Origin: Streptomyces panaciradicis
GTDB lineage: Bacteria > Actinomycetota > Actinomycetes > Streptomycetales > Streptomycetaceae
Assembly: GCF_023516615.1 (NCBI RefSeq)
Contig: NZ_JAMGBF010000042.1
Location: forward strand, 1 to 64,000
Direction: 5' to 3'
Length of the DNA: 64,000 nt
Shown: one piece after another, positions 51,673-61,849 of the stretch
How the letters are laid out: the number at the start of each line of letters is the position of its first letter
Position numbering within the stretch: the first letter of the stretch is position 1
The notes under the pieces: generated by a model
The model's database searches: none
What the model was told of the DNA's origin: nothing
What the model saw: the letters and a program-made list of their open reading frames with translations, nothing else
Position numbers and translations under genes: made by a program

Positions 51673-53115
51673 ATGTCAGCAGCCGAGGGACCGCTCGTCG
51701 TCGGCGTGGACACGTCCACCCAGTCCACCAAGGCGCTCGTCGTCGACGCGGCCACCGGCCAGGTCGTCGCGAGCGGCCAGGCCCCCCACACGGTCTCCTC
51801 CGGGGCCGGCCGCGAGAGCGATCCGCGCCAGTGGTGGGACGCCCTGTGCGAGGCGCTGCGCCAGTGCGGCGACGCGGCGCACGAGGCGGCCGCCGTGTCG
51901 ATCGGCGGTCAGCAGCACGGCCTGGTCACGCTGGACGAGCGGGGTGAACCGGTGCGCCCCGCTCTGCTGTGGAACGACGTGCGCTCGGCACCGCAGGCCC
52001 GGCGTCTGATCGAGGAGCTGGGTGGCCCGAAGGCGTGGGCGGAGCGCACCGGCAGCGTCCCCGGGCCGTCGTTCACGGTCACCAAATGGGCGTGGCTGGC
52101 CGAGAACGAGCCGGAGGCGGTCCGCGCCACCCGGGCGGTGCGCCTGCCCCACGACTACCTCACCGAGCGCCTGACGGGACAGGGCACCACCGACCGCGGC
52201 GACGCCTCGGGCACGGGCTGGTGGGCGTCCGGGACGGAGGCGTACGACGAGGAGACCCTCGCGCACGTCGGCCTGGACCCCGCCATGCTGCCCCGCGTGG
52301 TGCGGCCGGGCGAGGTGGCGGGCACCGTGCGCGACAGCCACGACCTGCCGTTCTCCAAGGGCACCCTGGTCGCGCCGGGCACGGGCGACAACGCGGCCGC
52401 CGCGCTGGGCCTGGGGCTGCGGCCCGGCGCCCCCGTGCTCAGCCTCGGCACCTCGGGCACCGTGTACGCCGTCTCCCGGCGCCGCCCGGCCGACCCGACC
52501 GGGACCGTGGCGGGCTTCGCCGACGCCCACGGCGACTGGCTGCCGCTGGCCTGCACCCTGAACTGCACCCTCGCCGTCGACCGCGTCGCCGCCCTGCTGG
52601 GCCTCGACCGCGAGGCCGTGGAACCCACCGGCCTCACCCTGCTGCCCTACCTGGACGGCGAGCGCACCCCGAACCTGCCCGGCGCGTCGGGGCTGCTGCA
52701 CGGCCTGCGTCACGACACGACCGCCGGCCAGGTCCTGCAGGCCGCATACGACGGCGCCGTGCACTCCCTGCTCGGCGCGCTCGACCTCGTCCTCGACGCG
52801 GACGCGGACCGCTCCGTGCCGCTGCTGCTGATCGGCGGCGGCGCCCGCGGCCGGGCCTGGCAGGAGACCGTACGGCGGCTGTCGGGCCGTGCGGTTCAGG
52901 TGCCCGAGGCCAAGGAGCTGGTCGCGCTGGGCGCCGCGGCGCAGGCGGCGGGGCTGCTGACCGGCGAGGACCCGGCCGCGGTCGCCCGGCGCTGGAACAC
53001 GGCCGCGGGGCCGGTGCTGGATGCCGTGGAGCGGGACGACGAGACGCTGGAAAGGATCGCCGGGGTACTCTCCGACGCGGCCCCGCTGCTGGAGCGGAGC
53101 ACCGACGACCGCTGA
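51673..53115 (+). CDS. xylB: Xylulokinase
   Basis: 480 aa, FGGY carbohydrate kinase. N-terminal phosphate loop VVGVDTSTQSTKALVVD, SIGGQQHGLVTLDE (substrate loop), APGTGDNAAAALG (catalytic Asp), SLGTSGTVYAVS, and C-terminal LIGGGARGRAWQETVRRL. It phosphorylates D-xylulose, feeding the pentose phosphate pathway. Followed ten bases later by xylR. Confidence 0.96.
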   Translation: MSAAEGPLVVGVDTSTQSTKALVVDAATGQVVASGQAPHTVSSGAGRESDPRQWWDALCEALRQCGDAAHEAAAVSIGGQQHGLVTLDERGEPVRPALLWNDVRSAPQARRLIEELGGPKAWAERTGSVPGPSFTVTKWAWLAENEPEAVRATRAVRLPHDYLTERLTGQGTTDRGDASGTGWWASGTEAYDEETLAHVGLDPAMLPRVVRPGEVAGTVRDSHDLPFSKGTLVAPGTGDNAAAALGLGLRPGAPVLSLGTSGTVYAVSRRRPADPTGTVAGFADAHGDWLPLACTLNCTLAVDRVAALLGLDREAVEPTGLTLLPYLDGERTPNLPGASGLLHGLRHDTTAGQVLQAAYDGAVHSLLGALDLVLDADADRSVPLLLIGGGARGRAWQETVRRLSGRAVQVPEAKELVALGAAAQAAGLLTGEDPAAVARRWNTAAGPVLDAVERDDETLERIAGVLSDAAPLLERSTDDR

Positions 53116-53125
53116 GGACGGGGGC

Positions 53126-54334
53126 ATGACCGCACCGCTGCACGAGGCGCACCCGGCCGGGCCCGGCCGGGCGCTGCCGGACACCCAGCAGGGCATGCGC
53201 CGCCGCAACCTGGCCCGGGTGATGCACACCGTCAGCGCCGACGGCCCGCTCTCCCGCGCCACGGTGGCCTCCCGCATCGGGCTGACCCGGGCGGCTGTGT
53301 CGAGCCTCGTCGACGAGCTCATACGCTCGGGCCTGCTCGAAGAGCTGGGCCCCGAGCGGCCCGGCCGGGTGGGCCGCCCCGGCTCGGCACTCGCCGTCAG
53401 CGCGCACGGCCCCGCCGGCATCGGCGCCGAGGTCGGTGTCGACCATCTCGCGGTGTGCGCGGTCGACCTGCGCGGACAGGTGCGGGCGAAGGCCGTCCGC
53501 CACGGTGCGAACCGCGGCCGCTCCCCCGAGCCGGTGATCGCGGAACTCACCGAGCTGGTGCACCGGGTCGTCGCCGAGGCGCAGGGCGAGGGGCTGTGGC
53601 CCGCGGGGCTCGCGGTGGCCGTGCCCGGCCTGGTGGCCCGCGACGCCCGCACCGTCGTCCGCGCCCCGAACCTGGAATGGCACGACACCGACCTGGGCGC
53701 GCTGCTCCCGCCCGACTGGCCGCTGACCGTCGGCAACGAGGCCAACTTCGGCGCGCTCGCCGAACTCTGGCTCGGCGAGGGCACGCCGCGCGACTTCCTG
53801 CACGTGTCCGCGGAGATCGGCATCGGCGCCGCGGTCGTCGTGGCCGGCGGGCTGCTGCGCGGGACCCGTGGGTTCGCCGGCGAGCTGGGACACGTGCCCG
53901 TCCGTCCGGAAGGACCCCCCTGCCCGTGCGGCGGCCGGGGATGCCTGGAGCAGTACGCCGGTGAGGAGGCTGTGCTGCGGGCGGCGGGACTGGAACCGGG
54001 CGAGGACCGCGTCGGCCTGCTCGCGAACCGGGCCGCCGACGGTGACACCGAGGTACGGCGGGCCCTCCACGACGCCGGTGAGGCACTCGGCATAGCCCTG
54101 ACGGGGGCGGTCAACCTGCTCGATCCCGAGGGCGTGGTGCTGGGCGGCGCGCTGGCCGGACTCGCGCCGTGGCTGTTGCCGTCGCTGGAGGCCGAGCTGG
54201 CCCGGCGCACCGCCGGCCCCGCCTGCCCGGTGACGGTGTCGGGCCTCGGTTCCGAGGGCCCGCTCCTGGGCGCCGCGCACTCGGTGGTCCGGGCGGTCCT
54301 CGACGATCCGGCGGCGGTGGCGGAGCGGGGGTGA
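53126..54334 (+). CDS. xylR: ROK-family xylose regulator
   Basis: 402 aa. N-terminal winged helix (LSRATVASRIGLTRAAVSSLVDEL) and a ROK sugar-kinase-like domain with the zinc motif CPCGGRGCLEQ and GELGHVPV; catalytic-kinase motifs of true glucokinases are not needed here. In operon with xylB. It should repress the divergent xyl genes and release on xylose. Start ATG 53126. Confidence 0.92.
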   Translation: MTAPLHEAHPAGPGRALPDTQQGMRRRNLARVMHTVSADGPLSRATVASRIGLTRAAVSSLVDELIRSGLLEELGPERPGRVGRPGSALAVSAHGPAGIGAEVGVDHLAVCAVDLRGQVRAKAVRHGANRGRSPEPVIAELTELVHRVVAEAQGEGLWPAGLAVAVPGLVARDARTVVRAPNLEWHDTDLGALLPPDWPLTVGNEANFGALAELWLGEGTPRDFLHVSAEIGIGAAVVVAGGLLRGTRGFAGELGHVPVRPEGPPCPCGGRGCLEQYAGEEAVLRAAGLEPGEDRVGLLANRAADGDTEVRRALHDAGEALGIALTGAVNLLDPEGVVLGGALAGLAPWLLPSLEAELARRTAGPACPVTVSGLGSEGPLLGAAHSVVRAVLDDPAAVAERG

Positions 54335-54366
54335 CCCCGATCGCGCCGGGCGGCCGGCGGGCCGTC

Positions 54367-54456
54367 GGCATCACACGGGCGCCGGAACAAGCCCGCGGTA
54401 TCGCACAGGCGCTGGCACAGGCCCCCGGCATCGCCCAGGCGCCGGAACACGACTGA
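54367..54456. repeat. Three degenerate 30-bp tandem repeats; gene-free stretch 54335-54754
   Basis: Units at 54367-54396, 54397-54426 and 54427-54456 (each beginning GGCATC or GGTATC) follow xylR, then a 10-base duplication AACACGACTG at 54446-54465. The remaining ~290 bases up to the permease gene hold no convincing gene and probably carry its promoter. Confidence 0.55.
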
Positions 54457-54754
54457 ACACGACTGAACCCGACCGCGCCTCCAGGCCCCCACCACCGCGC
54501 CAGCGGCGGCGGCGGAACGCGGTAGACCGACCGCGCCACCCCGTCCACGGCCCCGAACCACCGCGCCGAGGATGCCGGATTCAGGCCTGCTTCACCCGTT
54601 CGAGTGGCCGAGTTATCCACATCCGCGGCGTCGTCCACCGAAGCACGCCATGCCCTTCTGCCCGTCCCGAGTGCGCCGTACCGTGAATCACGCGAGGCGC
54701 AGCCGTCGGTGTCGAGGGCGTCGGGCAAGTCGGCGTGGATTGAGGGGGATTCAC

Positions 54755-56266
54755 ATGTCGGGGGAATCGGGGGCGGGGCTCAGGCGTGACGCGATCGGAC
54801 TGCGCGAGGTGCTGTTCCAGAGCATCACGGCCATGGCCCCGGCCGCCGCGGTCGCCGCGTCCATTCCGTCCGGGGCGGCGTTCGCGGGAGGCAGTCTGCC
54901 CCTCGCGGTGCTGATCGCGCTGGTGGCGTGTCTGTTCACCGCTTCCTGCGTGGCCGAGTTGGCCCGGGAACTCCCGGCGGCAGGCTCGGTGTCCGTGTAC
55001 GCGGCGCAGGGGCTGCACCCCGTCGTCGGGTTCCTGGTGGGCTGGGGGTACGTCTTCGTGGAGGCGCTCGTCCCACCCCTGCTGCTTCTTCAGCTCGGCT
55101 TCACCACGGCGGGCACGCTGCACCAGGAGTGGTCCTCGTACCCGGCGGACCTGTGGTGGCCGTGGGCCCTCGCCGGCGCAGCGGTCATCACGGCCGCGGG
55201 GTACTTCGGTGTGCGTGCCTCGGCACGGTTCGGCACCGTCCTCGGCGTCTTCGAGATCCTCGTGTTCCTCGTCTTCGCCGTCTGGCTGATCGTCAGGGCG
55301 GGAAGCCACAACACCCTTTCCGTGTTCGGGACTTCCCACACACCCGAGGGCTATCACGGCGTCAGCGGGGTCTTCGCCGGCTCGGTGTACACGGTGCTGG
55401 CCTTCGCCGGGTTCGAGGCAGCGGCTCCCCTGGCCGAGGAGACCCGCGACCCACGGCGGACGATGCATCGAGCGGTCCTTGGCGCCGCGCTGGCGATCGG
55501 CCTCTTCTACGTCCTGACGACCTACGCCATGACGGTGTACTTCGGCCCCGAGCGCTTCGCGGGTTTCGGCGTCTCCGGGGACGCGTCGTGGGAAGGAGTG
55601 GCCCGCGCGTCGTTCGGGCTGTTCTGGGTCCTGGTCTTCCTCGCGGTGGTCAACTCGGCCGTCGCCAACGCCAACGCGTGTGCCAACGTCTCCACGCGGA
55701 CCGCCTTCGCCCTGGCTCGCATCCGCGTCCTGCCCCGCCTCTTCGCCGTCCTCCACCCGAGGTACCGCTCCCCCGTCGCCGGAATCGCCGTGCAGAGTGC
55801 CGTGGCGGTCGGTGCGGTACTCGGCCTGGGGCTCGGCTACGACCCGGTGACTGCCTTCCTGCTGCTCGCCACGGTGATCGTGACCGTCGTGATCGGCGTG
55901 TACATCGTGGTGAACCTCGCCTGCGCGGGCTACTTCCTGCGTCGCGGGCGGGAATCGCTCAAGCCGGTGCGGCATCTGCTGCTGCCCGTGCTGGGCATCG
56001 CCGCCTTCGTCCCCGCGCTGCTGACCGCCGCCGGCCTGCCCGTCTTCGACTTCGTCACCGAGCTGACCGCTCCGGTGTCCTACGCCGGACCGATCGTCGG
56101 CATATGGATGGCCGCGGGGCTCGTGGTGCTGGTCGTGCTGATGCGGCGCCACCCCGGGCGCATAGCGGAGACCGCCCGTGTCCACCTCGACGAACCCGCC
56201 CCCACCGATTCCACAGATCCCGCCGACCCCGCCGATCCCGCGCAGAACGGGGCGACCCACCGATGA
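54755..56266 (+). CDS. APC-superfamily amino acid/amide permease
   Basis: 503 aa from ATG 54755 (TGAGGGGG upstream), about 12 membrane helices. APC signatures: LFQSITAMAPAAAVAASIP in helix 1, ELARELPAAGSVSVYAAQG, and FAGFEAAAPLAEETRDPRR in helix 6 region. The tail is a Asp/Pro repeat (STDPADPADPAQ). Its stop overlaps the start of the formamidase gene, so it likely brings in the amide or related amine substrate. Confidence 0.9.
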   Translation: MSGESGAGLRRDAIGLREVLFQSITAMAPAAAVAASIPSGAAFAGGSLPLAVLIALVACLFTASCVAELARELPAAGSVSVYAAQGLHPVVGFLVGWGYVFVEALVPPLLLLQLGFTTAGTLHQEWSSYPADLWWPWALAGAAVITAAGYFGVRASARFGTVLGVFEILVFLVFAVWLIVRAGSHNTLSVFGTSHTPEGYHGVSGVFAGSVYTVLAFAGFEAAAPLAEETRDPRRTMHRAVLGAALAIGLFYVLTTYAMTVYFGPERFAGFGVSGDASWEGVARASFGLFWVLVFLAVVNSAVANANACANVSTRTAFALARIRVLPRLFAVLHPRYRSPVAGIAVQSAVAVGAVLGLGLGYDPVTAFLLLATVIVTVVIGVYIVVNLACAGYFLRRGRESLKPVRHLLLPVLGIAAFVPALLTAAGLPVFDFVTELTAPVSYAGPIVGIWMAAGLVVLVVLMRRHPGRIAETARVHLDEPAPTDSTDPADPADPAQNGATHR

Positions 56267-57276
56267 GCGACCCCCGCATCCTCACCGTCCGGCCCCAACC
56301 GGGCGAGTTCGCCTGGACGTTCGGCGGCGCACCGCCCGTGGCACGCGTCACGCCCGGCACTGTCCTCGACCTGTACACGGAGGACTGCTTCGCCGGGCGG
56401 GTGCGGTCCGAGAAGGACCTGGTGTCCGAGGTGTGCGAGTTCCCGTTCCTCAATCCGCAGACCGGACCGTTCCACGTGGAGGGCGCCGAGCCGGGAGACA
56501 CCGTCGCCGTGCACTTCGTGTCGATCGAACCGGCGCGCGACTGGGCCGCGTCGACCACCGTGCCCCTGTTCGGCGCGCTCACCTCCACCCACGCCACGGC
56601 CACGCTGCAGCCGCCACTGCCGGAGACCGTGTGGCTCTGGCAGCTCGACCTCACCCGGCGCACAGCGCTGTTCCGGGCGCACGACAGCGACATCGAGGCC
56701 GAACTGCCCCTCGACCCCATGCACGGGACGGTGGGCGTGGCGCCCGCGAACCTGGAGGTCCGCTCCGCGCTGGTGCCCGACGCGCACGGCGGCAACATGG
56801 ACACGCCGGAGATGCGGGCCGGCGTCACCTGCTATCTCGGCGTGAACGTGGAAGGGGCGCTGCTCAGCCTGGGCGACGGGCACGCCCGGCAGGGCGAGGG
56901 CGAGACCTGCGGGGTCGCCGTCGAGTGCGCCATGAACACCGTGGTGATCGTCGAGCTGCTCAAGGGAGTGGCCACGCCTTGGCCGCGCATCGAGTCGGAC
57001 ACGCACATCGTCTCGACCGGCTCGGCCCGCCCGCTCGAGGACGCGTTCCGGATCTCGCAGCTCGATCTGGTGCAGTGGCTGGCGCGGGACTACGGGTTCA
57101 GTGAGCTGGACGCGTACCAGTTCGCCACCCAGGCGGTGGAATCACCGCTGGCCAACGTGTGCGACACCAACTACACGTGTGTGGCGAAGATCCGCAAGCA
57201 GTGGCTGCCCGAGCGCGAGACTTACCGCGGGATGCACGCCCGGCTTCGCGAGACCGCCGCCGCGCTGCGGCGCTGA
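56263..57276 (+). CDS. Acetamidase/formamidase family hydrolase
   Basis: 337 aa, ATGA-coupled to the permease. Family motifs: GFxDLYTEDCFAG-type segment VLDLYTEDCFAG, FLNPQTGPFHVEGAEPGD, LDPMHGTVGVAP, GGNMDT and GDGHARQGEGETCGVAVE. These metal-dependent hydrolases release ammonia from short amides. With the permease this makes a nitrogen-scavenging operon. Confidence 0.93.
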   Translation: MSDPRILTVRPQPGEFAWTFGGAPPVARVTPGTVLDLYTEDCFAGRVRSEKDLVSEVCEFPFLNPQTGPFHVEGAEPGDTVAVHFVSIEPARDWAASTTVPLFGALTSTHATATLQPPLPETVWLWQLDLTRRTALFRAHDSDIEAELPLDPMHGTVGVAPANLEVRSALVPDAHGGNMDTPEMRAGVTCYLGVNVEGALLSLGDGHARQGEGETCGVAVECAMNTVVIVELLKGVATPWPRIESDTHIVSTGSARPLEDAFRISQLDLVQWLARDYGFSELDAYQFATQAVESPLANVCDTNYTCVAKIRKQWLPERETYRGMHARLRETAAALRR

Positions 57277-57322
57277 GCGGGCCGCGGGCCCACCTCGTCC
57301 CCCACACGAAAGGTACGGCTCG

Positions 57323-57922
57323 ATGGAGCGAGCAAGACCCGGCACCTCCAGAAGACGGTTCCTCAAGGGGGCCGCGCTGGCCGCCGTTCCGTACGTGCTG
57401 CTGCCCGACGCGCGGGCCGACGCCGACGTCCAGGCCGTCGACTACCCGCCCGCGGAATGGCAGCCCGCGACGACCTCCAACTACACGGCGTCCAACCGGC
57501 CGACGTCCTATCCGCTCGACTACGTGATCATCCACGTCACCCAGGAGACCTACGCGGACACCCTCGCCATCTTCCAGAACTCCAAGAAGGCGGTGTCCGC
57601 TCACTACCTCGTGCGCTCGGCCGACGGCCACGTGGCGCAGTGCGTCCGGGAGAAGGACGTCGCCTGGCACGCGGGGAACTGGGACTACAACACACGCAGC
57701 ATCGGCATCGAGCACGAGGGCTGGGTGGACAAACCTGCCTATTTCACCGACGCCCTGTACGAGCAGTCGGCGAAGCTGACGGCGGCGGTCTGCGCCAAGT
57801 ACGGCATCCCGAAGGACCGGGCGCACATCATCGGCCACTACGAGGTGCCCGGCACGGACCACACCGACCCCGGGCCCGAGTGGGACTGGACGCGCTTTAT
57901 AAGGATGGTCAACTTCGCGTGA
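57323..57922 (+). CDS. Tat-exported N-acetylmuramoyl-L-alanine amidase
   Basis: 199 aa from ATG 57323. Twin-arginine signal TSRRRFLKGAALAAVPYVLL, then an amidase_2 fold: DYVIIHVTQ (zinc His), SAHYLVRSADG, WHAGNWDYNTRSIGIEHEG and IIGHYEVPGTDHTDPGP (second zinc His and active-site residues). It cleaves the bond between MurNAc and the stem peptide in the wall. Confidence 0.92.
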   Translation: MERARPGTSRRRFLKGAALAAVPYVLLPDARADADVQAVDYPPAEWQPATTSNYTASNRPTSYPLDYVIIHVTQETYADTLAIFQNSKKAVSAHYLVRSADGHVAQCVREKDVAWHAGNWDYNTRSIGIEHEGWVDKPAYFTDALYEQSAKLTAAVCAKYGIPKDRAHIIGHYEVPGTDHTDPGPEWDWTRFIRMVNFA

Positions 57923-57945
57923 TCCGGCGGGCCGGCGCACCCTGC

Positions 57946-58017
57946 GGTTCGCTCGACGCACGAGGGACCGGTTCGCTCGACACACGAGGAACCGGTTCGC
58001 TCGACACACGAGAGACC
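57946..58017. repeat. Three 24-bp tandem repeats downstream of the amidase gene
   Basis: Copies of GGTTCGCTCGACxCACGAGx at 57946-57969, 57970-57993 and 57994-58017, 23 bases after the amidase stop. They differ at only one to three positions each and lie entirely between genes, in front of the GAF-regulator gene. Confidence 0.75.
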
Positions 58018-58077
58018 GGCGCTTCGTCCGGGTGATCGTGGTCGAAACGGTTGTCGGGACGCGTACCCGGAGTGACG

Positions 58078-59379
58078 ATGTCCCCAGCCGCATCGTTTTC
58101 CGGGGAGGCCGAGTTGACCGATCCGTGGGTTGCCCTGGAGCCGGGGGCCGACCTCACCGAGCGCACACGGATGCTGCGCCGGGCGCACGAGACGTTCACC
58201 GAGGCGGGCACCGTGACCCGCCCGGTGCGTTCGGTCGTGGCCGAGTCGTGGCGGCGTTCGGCGCGGGCCGGCGTGGGGCCCGACGGACTGGCGGACGTGG
58301 ACCTGATGGACGGCGACCTCGGCGCCTACCGGGCCGAGCATCCGCTGGCGCGGGTGATGCCGCTGTTCCGGGAGCTGATGGGGACGTTCGCCGCCGACGG
58401 CGAGCATCTGCTGGCGGTGTGCGACGCGCACGGCAGGCTGCTGTGGGTCGAGGGCCATCCGACGACCCGGCGGCACGCGGGCCGGATGAACTTCGTACCG
58501 GGCGCCCGGTGGGCGGAGACCGCGATGGGGACGAACGCGCCGGGGACCGCGGTCGCCGTGGACCGGCCGGTGCAGGTGTTCGCGGCCGAGCACTTCATCC
58601 GGCGGGTGCAGCCCTGGACCTGCGCGGCGGCCCCGGTGCACGATCCACGGACCGGGCGGGTGCTCGGCGCCGTGGACATCACCGGTGGCGACGGGCTGGC
58701 GCATCCGCACAGCCTGGGCTTCGTGCAGGCCGTGGCCCGGGCCGCCGAGTCGCAGCTGGCACTGCTCGTGCCGGAGCGGCCCGGCACCGACACGCCCGAG
58801 CTGACCGTGCTGGGCCGGGATGAGGCCCAGCTCCGCATCGACGGGCGCCGGATCCGGCTCAGCCGTCGGCACAGCGAGATCCTCGTGCTGCTGGCGCGAC
58901 GCCCGGAGGGGCTGACCGGCGACGAGCTGTTGTGCGCGCTGTACGAGGACGAGTCGGTGACGCCGGTGACGTTGCGTGCCGAACTGGCCCGGCTGCGCAG
59001 GGTCCTGGGCCCGGGGCTGCTGGCCTCGCGGCCCTACCGGCTGACGGTGCCGGTGGAGTGCGACGTCGCCGTGGTCGAGCGACGGCTGGAGACCGGGGCG
59101 GTCACGGCGGCCGCGAGGGCGTACGCGGGACCGCTGCTGCCCGGTTCGCACGCCCCGGCGGTGGTGCGGCTCAGGCAGCGCCTCGCCGACGGCCTGCGCA
59201 CGGCGCTGATCGCCCGCCGTGACCCGGACCTCCTCGCGGACTGGGCGCACGCGCCCTGGGGCGAGGACGACCTCGACGTGTGGCGGGCGCTCGCCGCGGT
59301 CCGCCCGACGCCGGCGGTACGGTCGCGGCTGACGGCACTGGAGACGGAACTGGCGGCACCGACGGCGCGCCCGCGCTGA
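58078..59379 (+). CDS. GAF-domain transcriptional regulator (AcoR-like without AAA domain)
   Basis: 433 aa from ATG 58078 with GGAG five bases upstream. Residues ~20-240 resemble the N-terminus of AcoR-type activators: ESWRRSARAGVGPD and a GAF domain (LLAVCDAHGRLLWVEGH, GARWAETAMGTNAPGTAVAV). There is no sigma-54 AAA+ core; instead the C-terminus has a winged-helix-like part (LSRRHSEILVLLARRPEG). In Streptomyces such genes flank aldehyde dehydrogenases, as here (121 bases), and probably control them. Confidence 0.85.
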   Translation: MSPAASFSGEAELTDPWVALEPGADLTERTRMLRRAHETFTEAGTVTRPVRSVVAESWRRSARAGVGPDGLADVDLMDGDLGAYRAEHPLARVMPLFRELMGTFAADGEHLLAVCDAHGRLLWVEGHPTTRRHAGRMNFVPGARWAETAMGTNAPGTAVAVDRPVQVFAAEHFIRRVQPWTCAAAPVHDPRTGRVLGAVDITGGDGLAHPHSLGFVQAVARAAESQLALLVPERPGTDTPELTVLGRDEAQLRIDGRRIRLSRRHSEILVLLARRPEGLTGDELLCALYEDESVTPVTLRAELARLRRVLGPGLLASRPYRLTVPVECDVAVVERRLETGAVTAAARAYAGPLLPGSHAPAVVRLRQRLADGLRTALIARRDPDLLADWAHAPWGEDDLDVWRALAAVRPTPAVRSRLTALETELAAPTARPR

Positions 59380-59500
59380 CCGACGAGCTCCCCGCCGCAA
59401 CCCCGCCCGGCCGACCGGCAACGTGGTTGCAACGTCCCCGTCCCTAGCCTCCGCAGGAAAGCTGCCCAACGGCGGGCAGCGCTTCTGAAGGAGCACCAGC

Positions 59501-61024
<1,524 letters not shown>

Positions 61025-61072
61025 CCCCAGCCGCAGACGCAATCTCGACGACAGCCACAGCCGTACTCGCAA

Positions 61073-61114
61073 GGCGCCTGACCCGGTCGATCGCCGATCA
61101 ACGGGTCAGGCGCC
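61073..61114. terminator. Bidirectional terminator between ALDH and TetR genes
   Basis: Perfect 13-base arms GGCGCCTGACCCG (61073-61085) and CGGGTCAGGCGCC (61102-61114) with a 16-base loop that itself contains GATC-GCC-GATC. The right arm covers the TetR stop codon. It can serve both convergent genes. Confidence 0.8.
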
Positions 61115-61792
61115 CTGCAGTTTCACGGCCACGGCGTCGAGGACCCAGTCCAGGCCGGTCGTGAAGGTGGTCTCGGCGTCCACGTCCGTGCCGTCGTGCA
61201 CGGCCCTGCTCAGCGCCGGGAAGCGGCCCGTGGCCAGCATGCGCGTCACGTGGGGGCCAGAGGCTCGCTGCCATTCGCGTTTCGACAGGCCAGTGGCCCG
61301 CTCGGCACGGATGTTCGCGATCTCGCGCCGGATCGCGCCGGTGAAGTAGGCGCCGACGGTCTCTACGGCGCGCATGACCGTGTCGATATCGGCGAAGCCG
61401 TCGAGGGCGGCCAGGGTGGCCTCGGTCACGGCGAGGCCGTTCGGGCCCAGGCTCGGGCGGCCGCCGAGCAGGTCGGCCAGCCATTCGTGCCGGAGGGCGG
61501 CCTGCCTGGTGCGGTGGGCGAGGGTGCTCAGCGCCTCCCGCCAGTCACCGGGCGGTTCCTCGGGGAGGATTTCGGCCTGGACCTCGTCGACCATGAGGTC
61601 GAACAGTTCCTGCTTGGTGGAGATGTAGCCGTAGAGCCGCATCGGTCCGGCGTTGAGCCGGGCGGCGACCTTGCGCAAGGACACCGCCTCCAGGCCGCCC
61701 TCGTCGGCCAGCGCGACGGCGGCGGCGACGATCCGCTCCCGGTCGAGCGGCGCGGGGCGAGCCGGCGGTTCGGGCCGGTCCCACACAGTCAT
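61106..61792 (-). CDS. TetR-family repressor
   Basis: 228 aa from ATG 61792. N-terminal helix-turn-helix (REIVAAAVALADEGGLE-type, LRKVAARLNAGPMRLYGYISTKQEL) followed by a TetR_C ligand domain (TLAALDGFADIDTVMRAVETVGAYFTGA) like that of TetR itself. Divergent from a TetX-like monooxygenase with an ATACA-G-TGTAT palindrome between them, mirroring tetR-tet arrangements. Confidence 0.9.
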   Translation of the reverse strand: MTVWDRPEPPARPAPLDRERIVAAAVALADEGGLEAVSLRKVAARLNAGPMRLYGYISTKQELFDLMVDEVQAEILPEEPPGDWREALSTLAHRTRQAALRHEWLADLLGGRPSLGPNGLAVTEATLAALDGFADIDTVMRAVETVGAYFTGAIRREIANIRAERATGLSKREWQRASGPHVTRMLATGRFPALSRAVHDGTDVDAETTFTTGLDWVLDAVAVKLQGA

Positions 61793-61834
61793 GATCACAC
61801 CGTTCTGTTGCTTGCGGTGCATCGTAAGCGAGAA

Positions 61835-61845
61835 ATACAGTGTAT
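61835..61845. promoter_or_regulatory. TetR-type operator palindrome
   Basis: ATACA-G-TGTAT, a perfect 11-base palindrome in an AT-rich stretch, ends five bases before the monooxygenase ATG. ATACA/TGTAT arms are a common TetR half-site; binding here would block transcription or translation start. Confidence 0.6.
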
Positions 61846-61849
61846 CGAC

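Noticed and set aside
57946..58017. Short CRISPR-like array
   Set aside because: The 24-base units abut directly with no spacers, and there are no cas genes.
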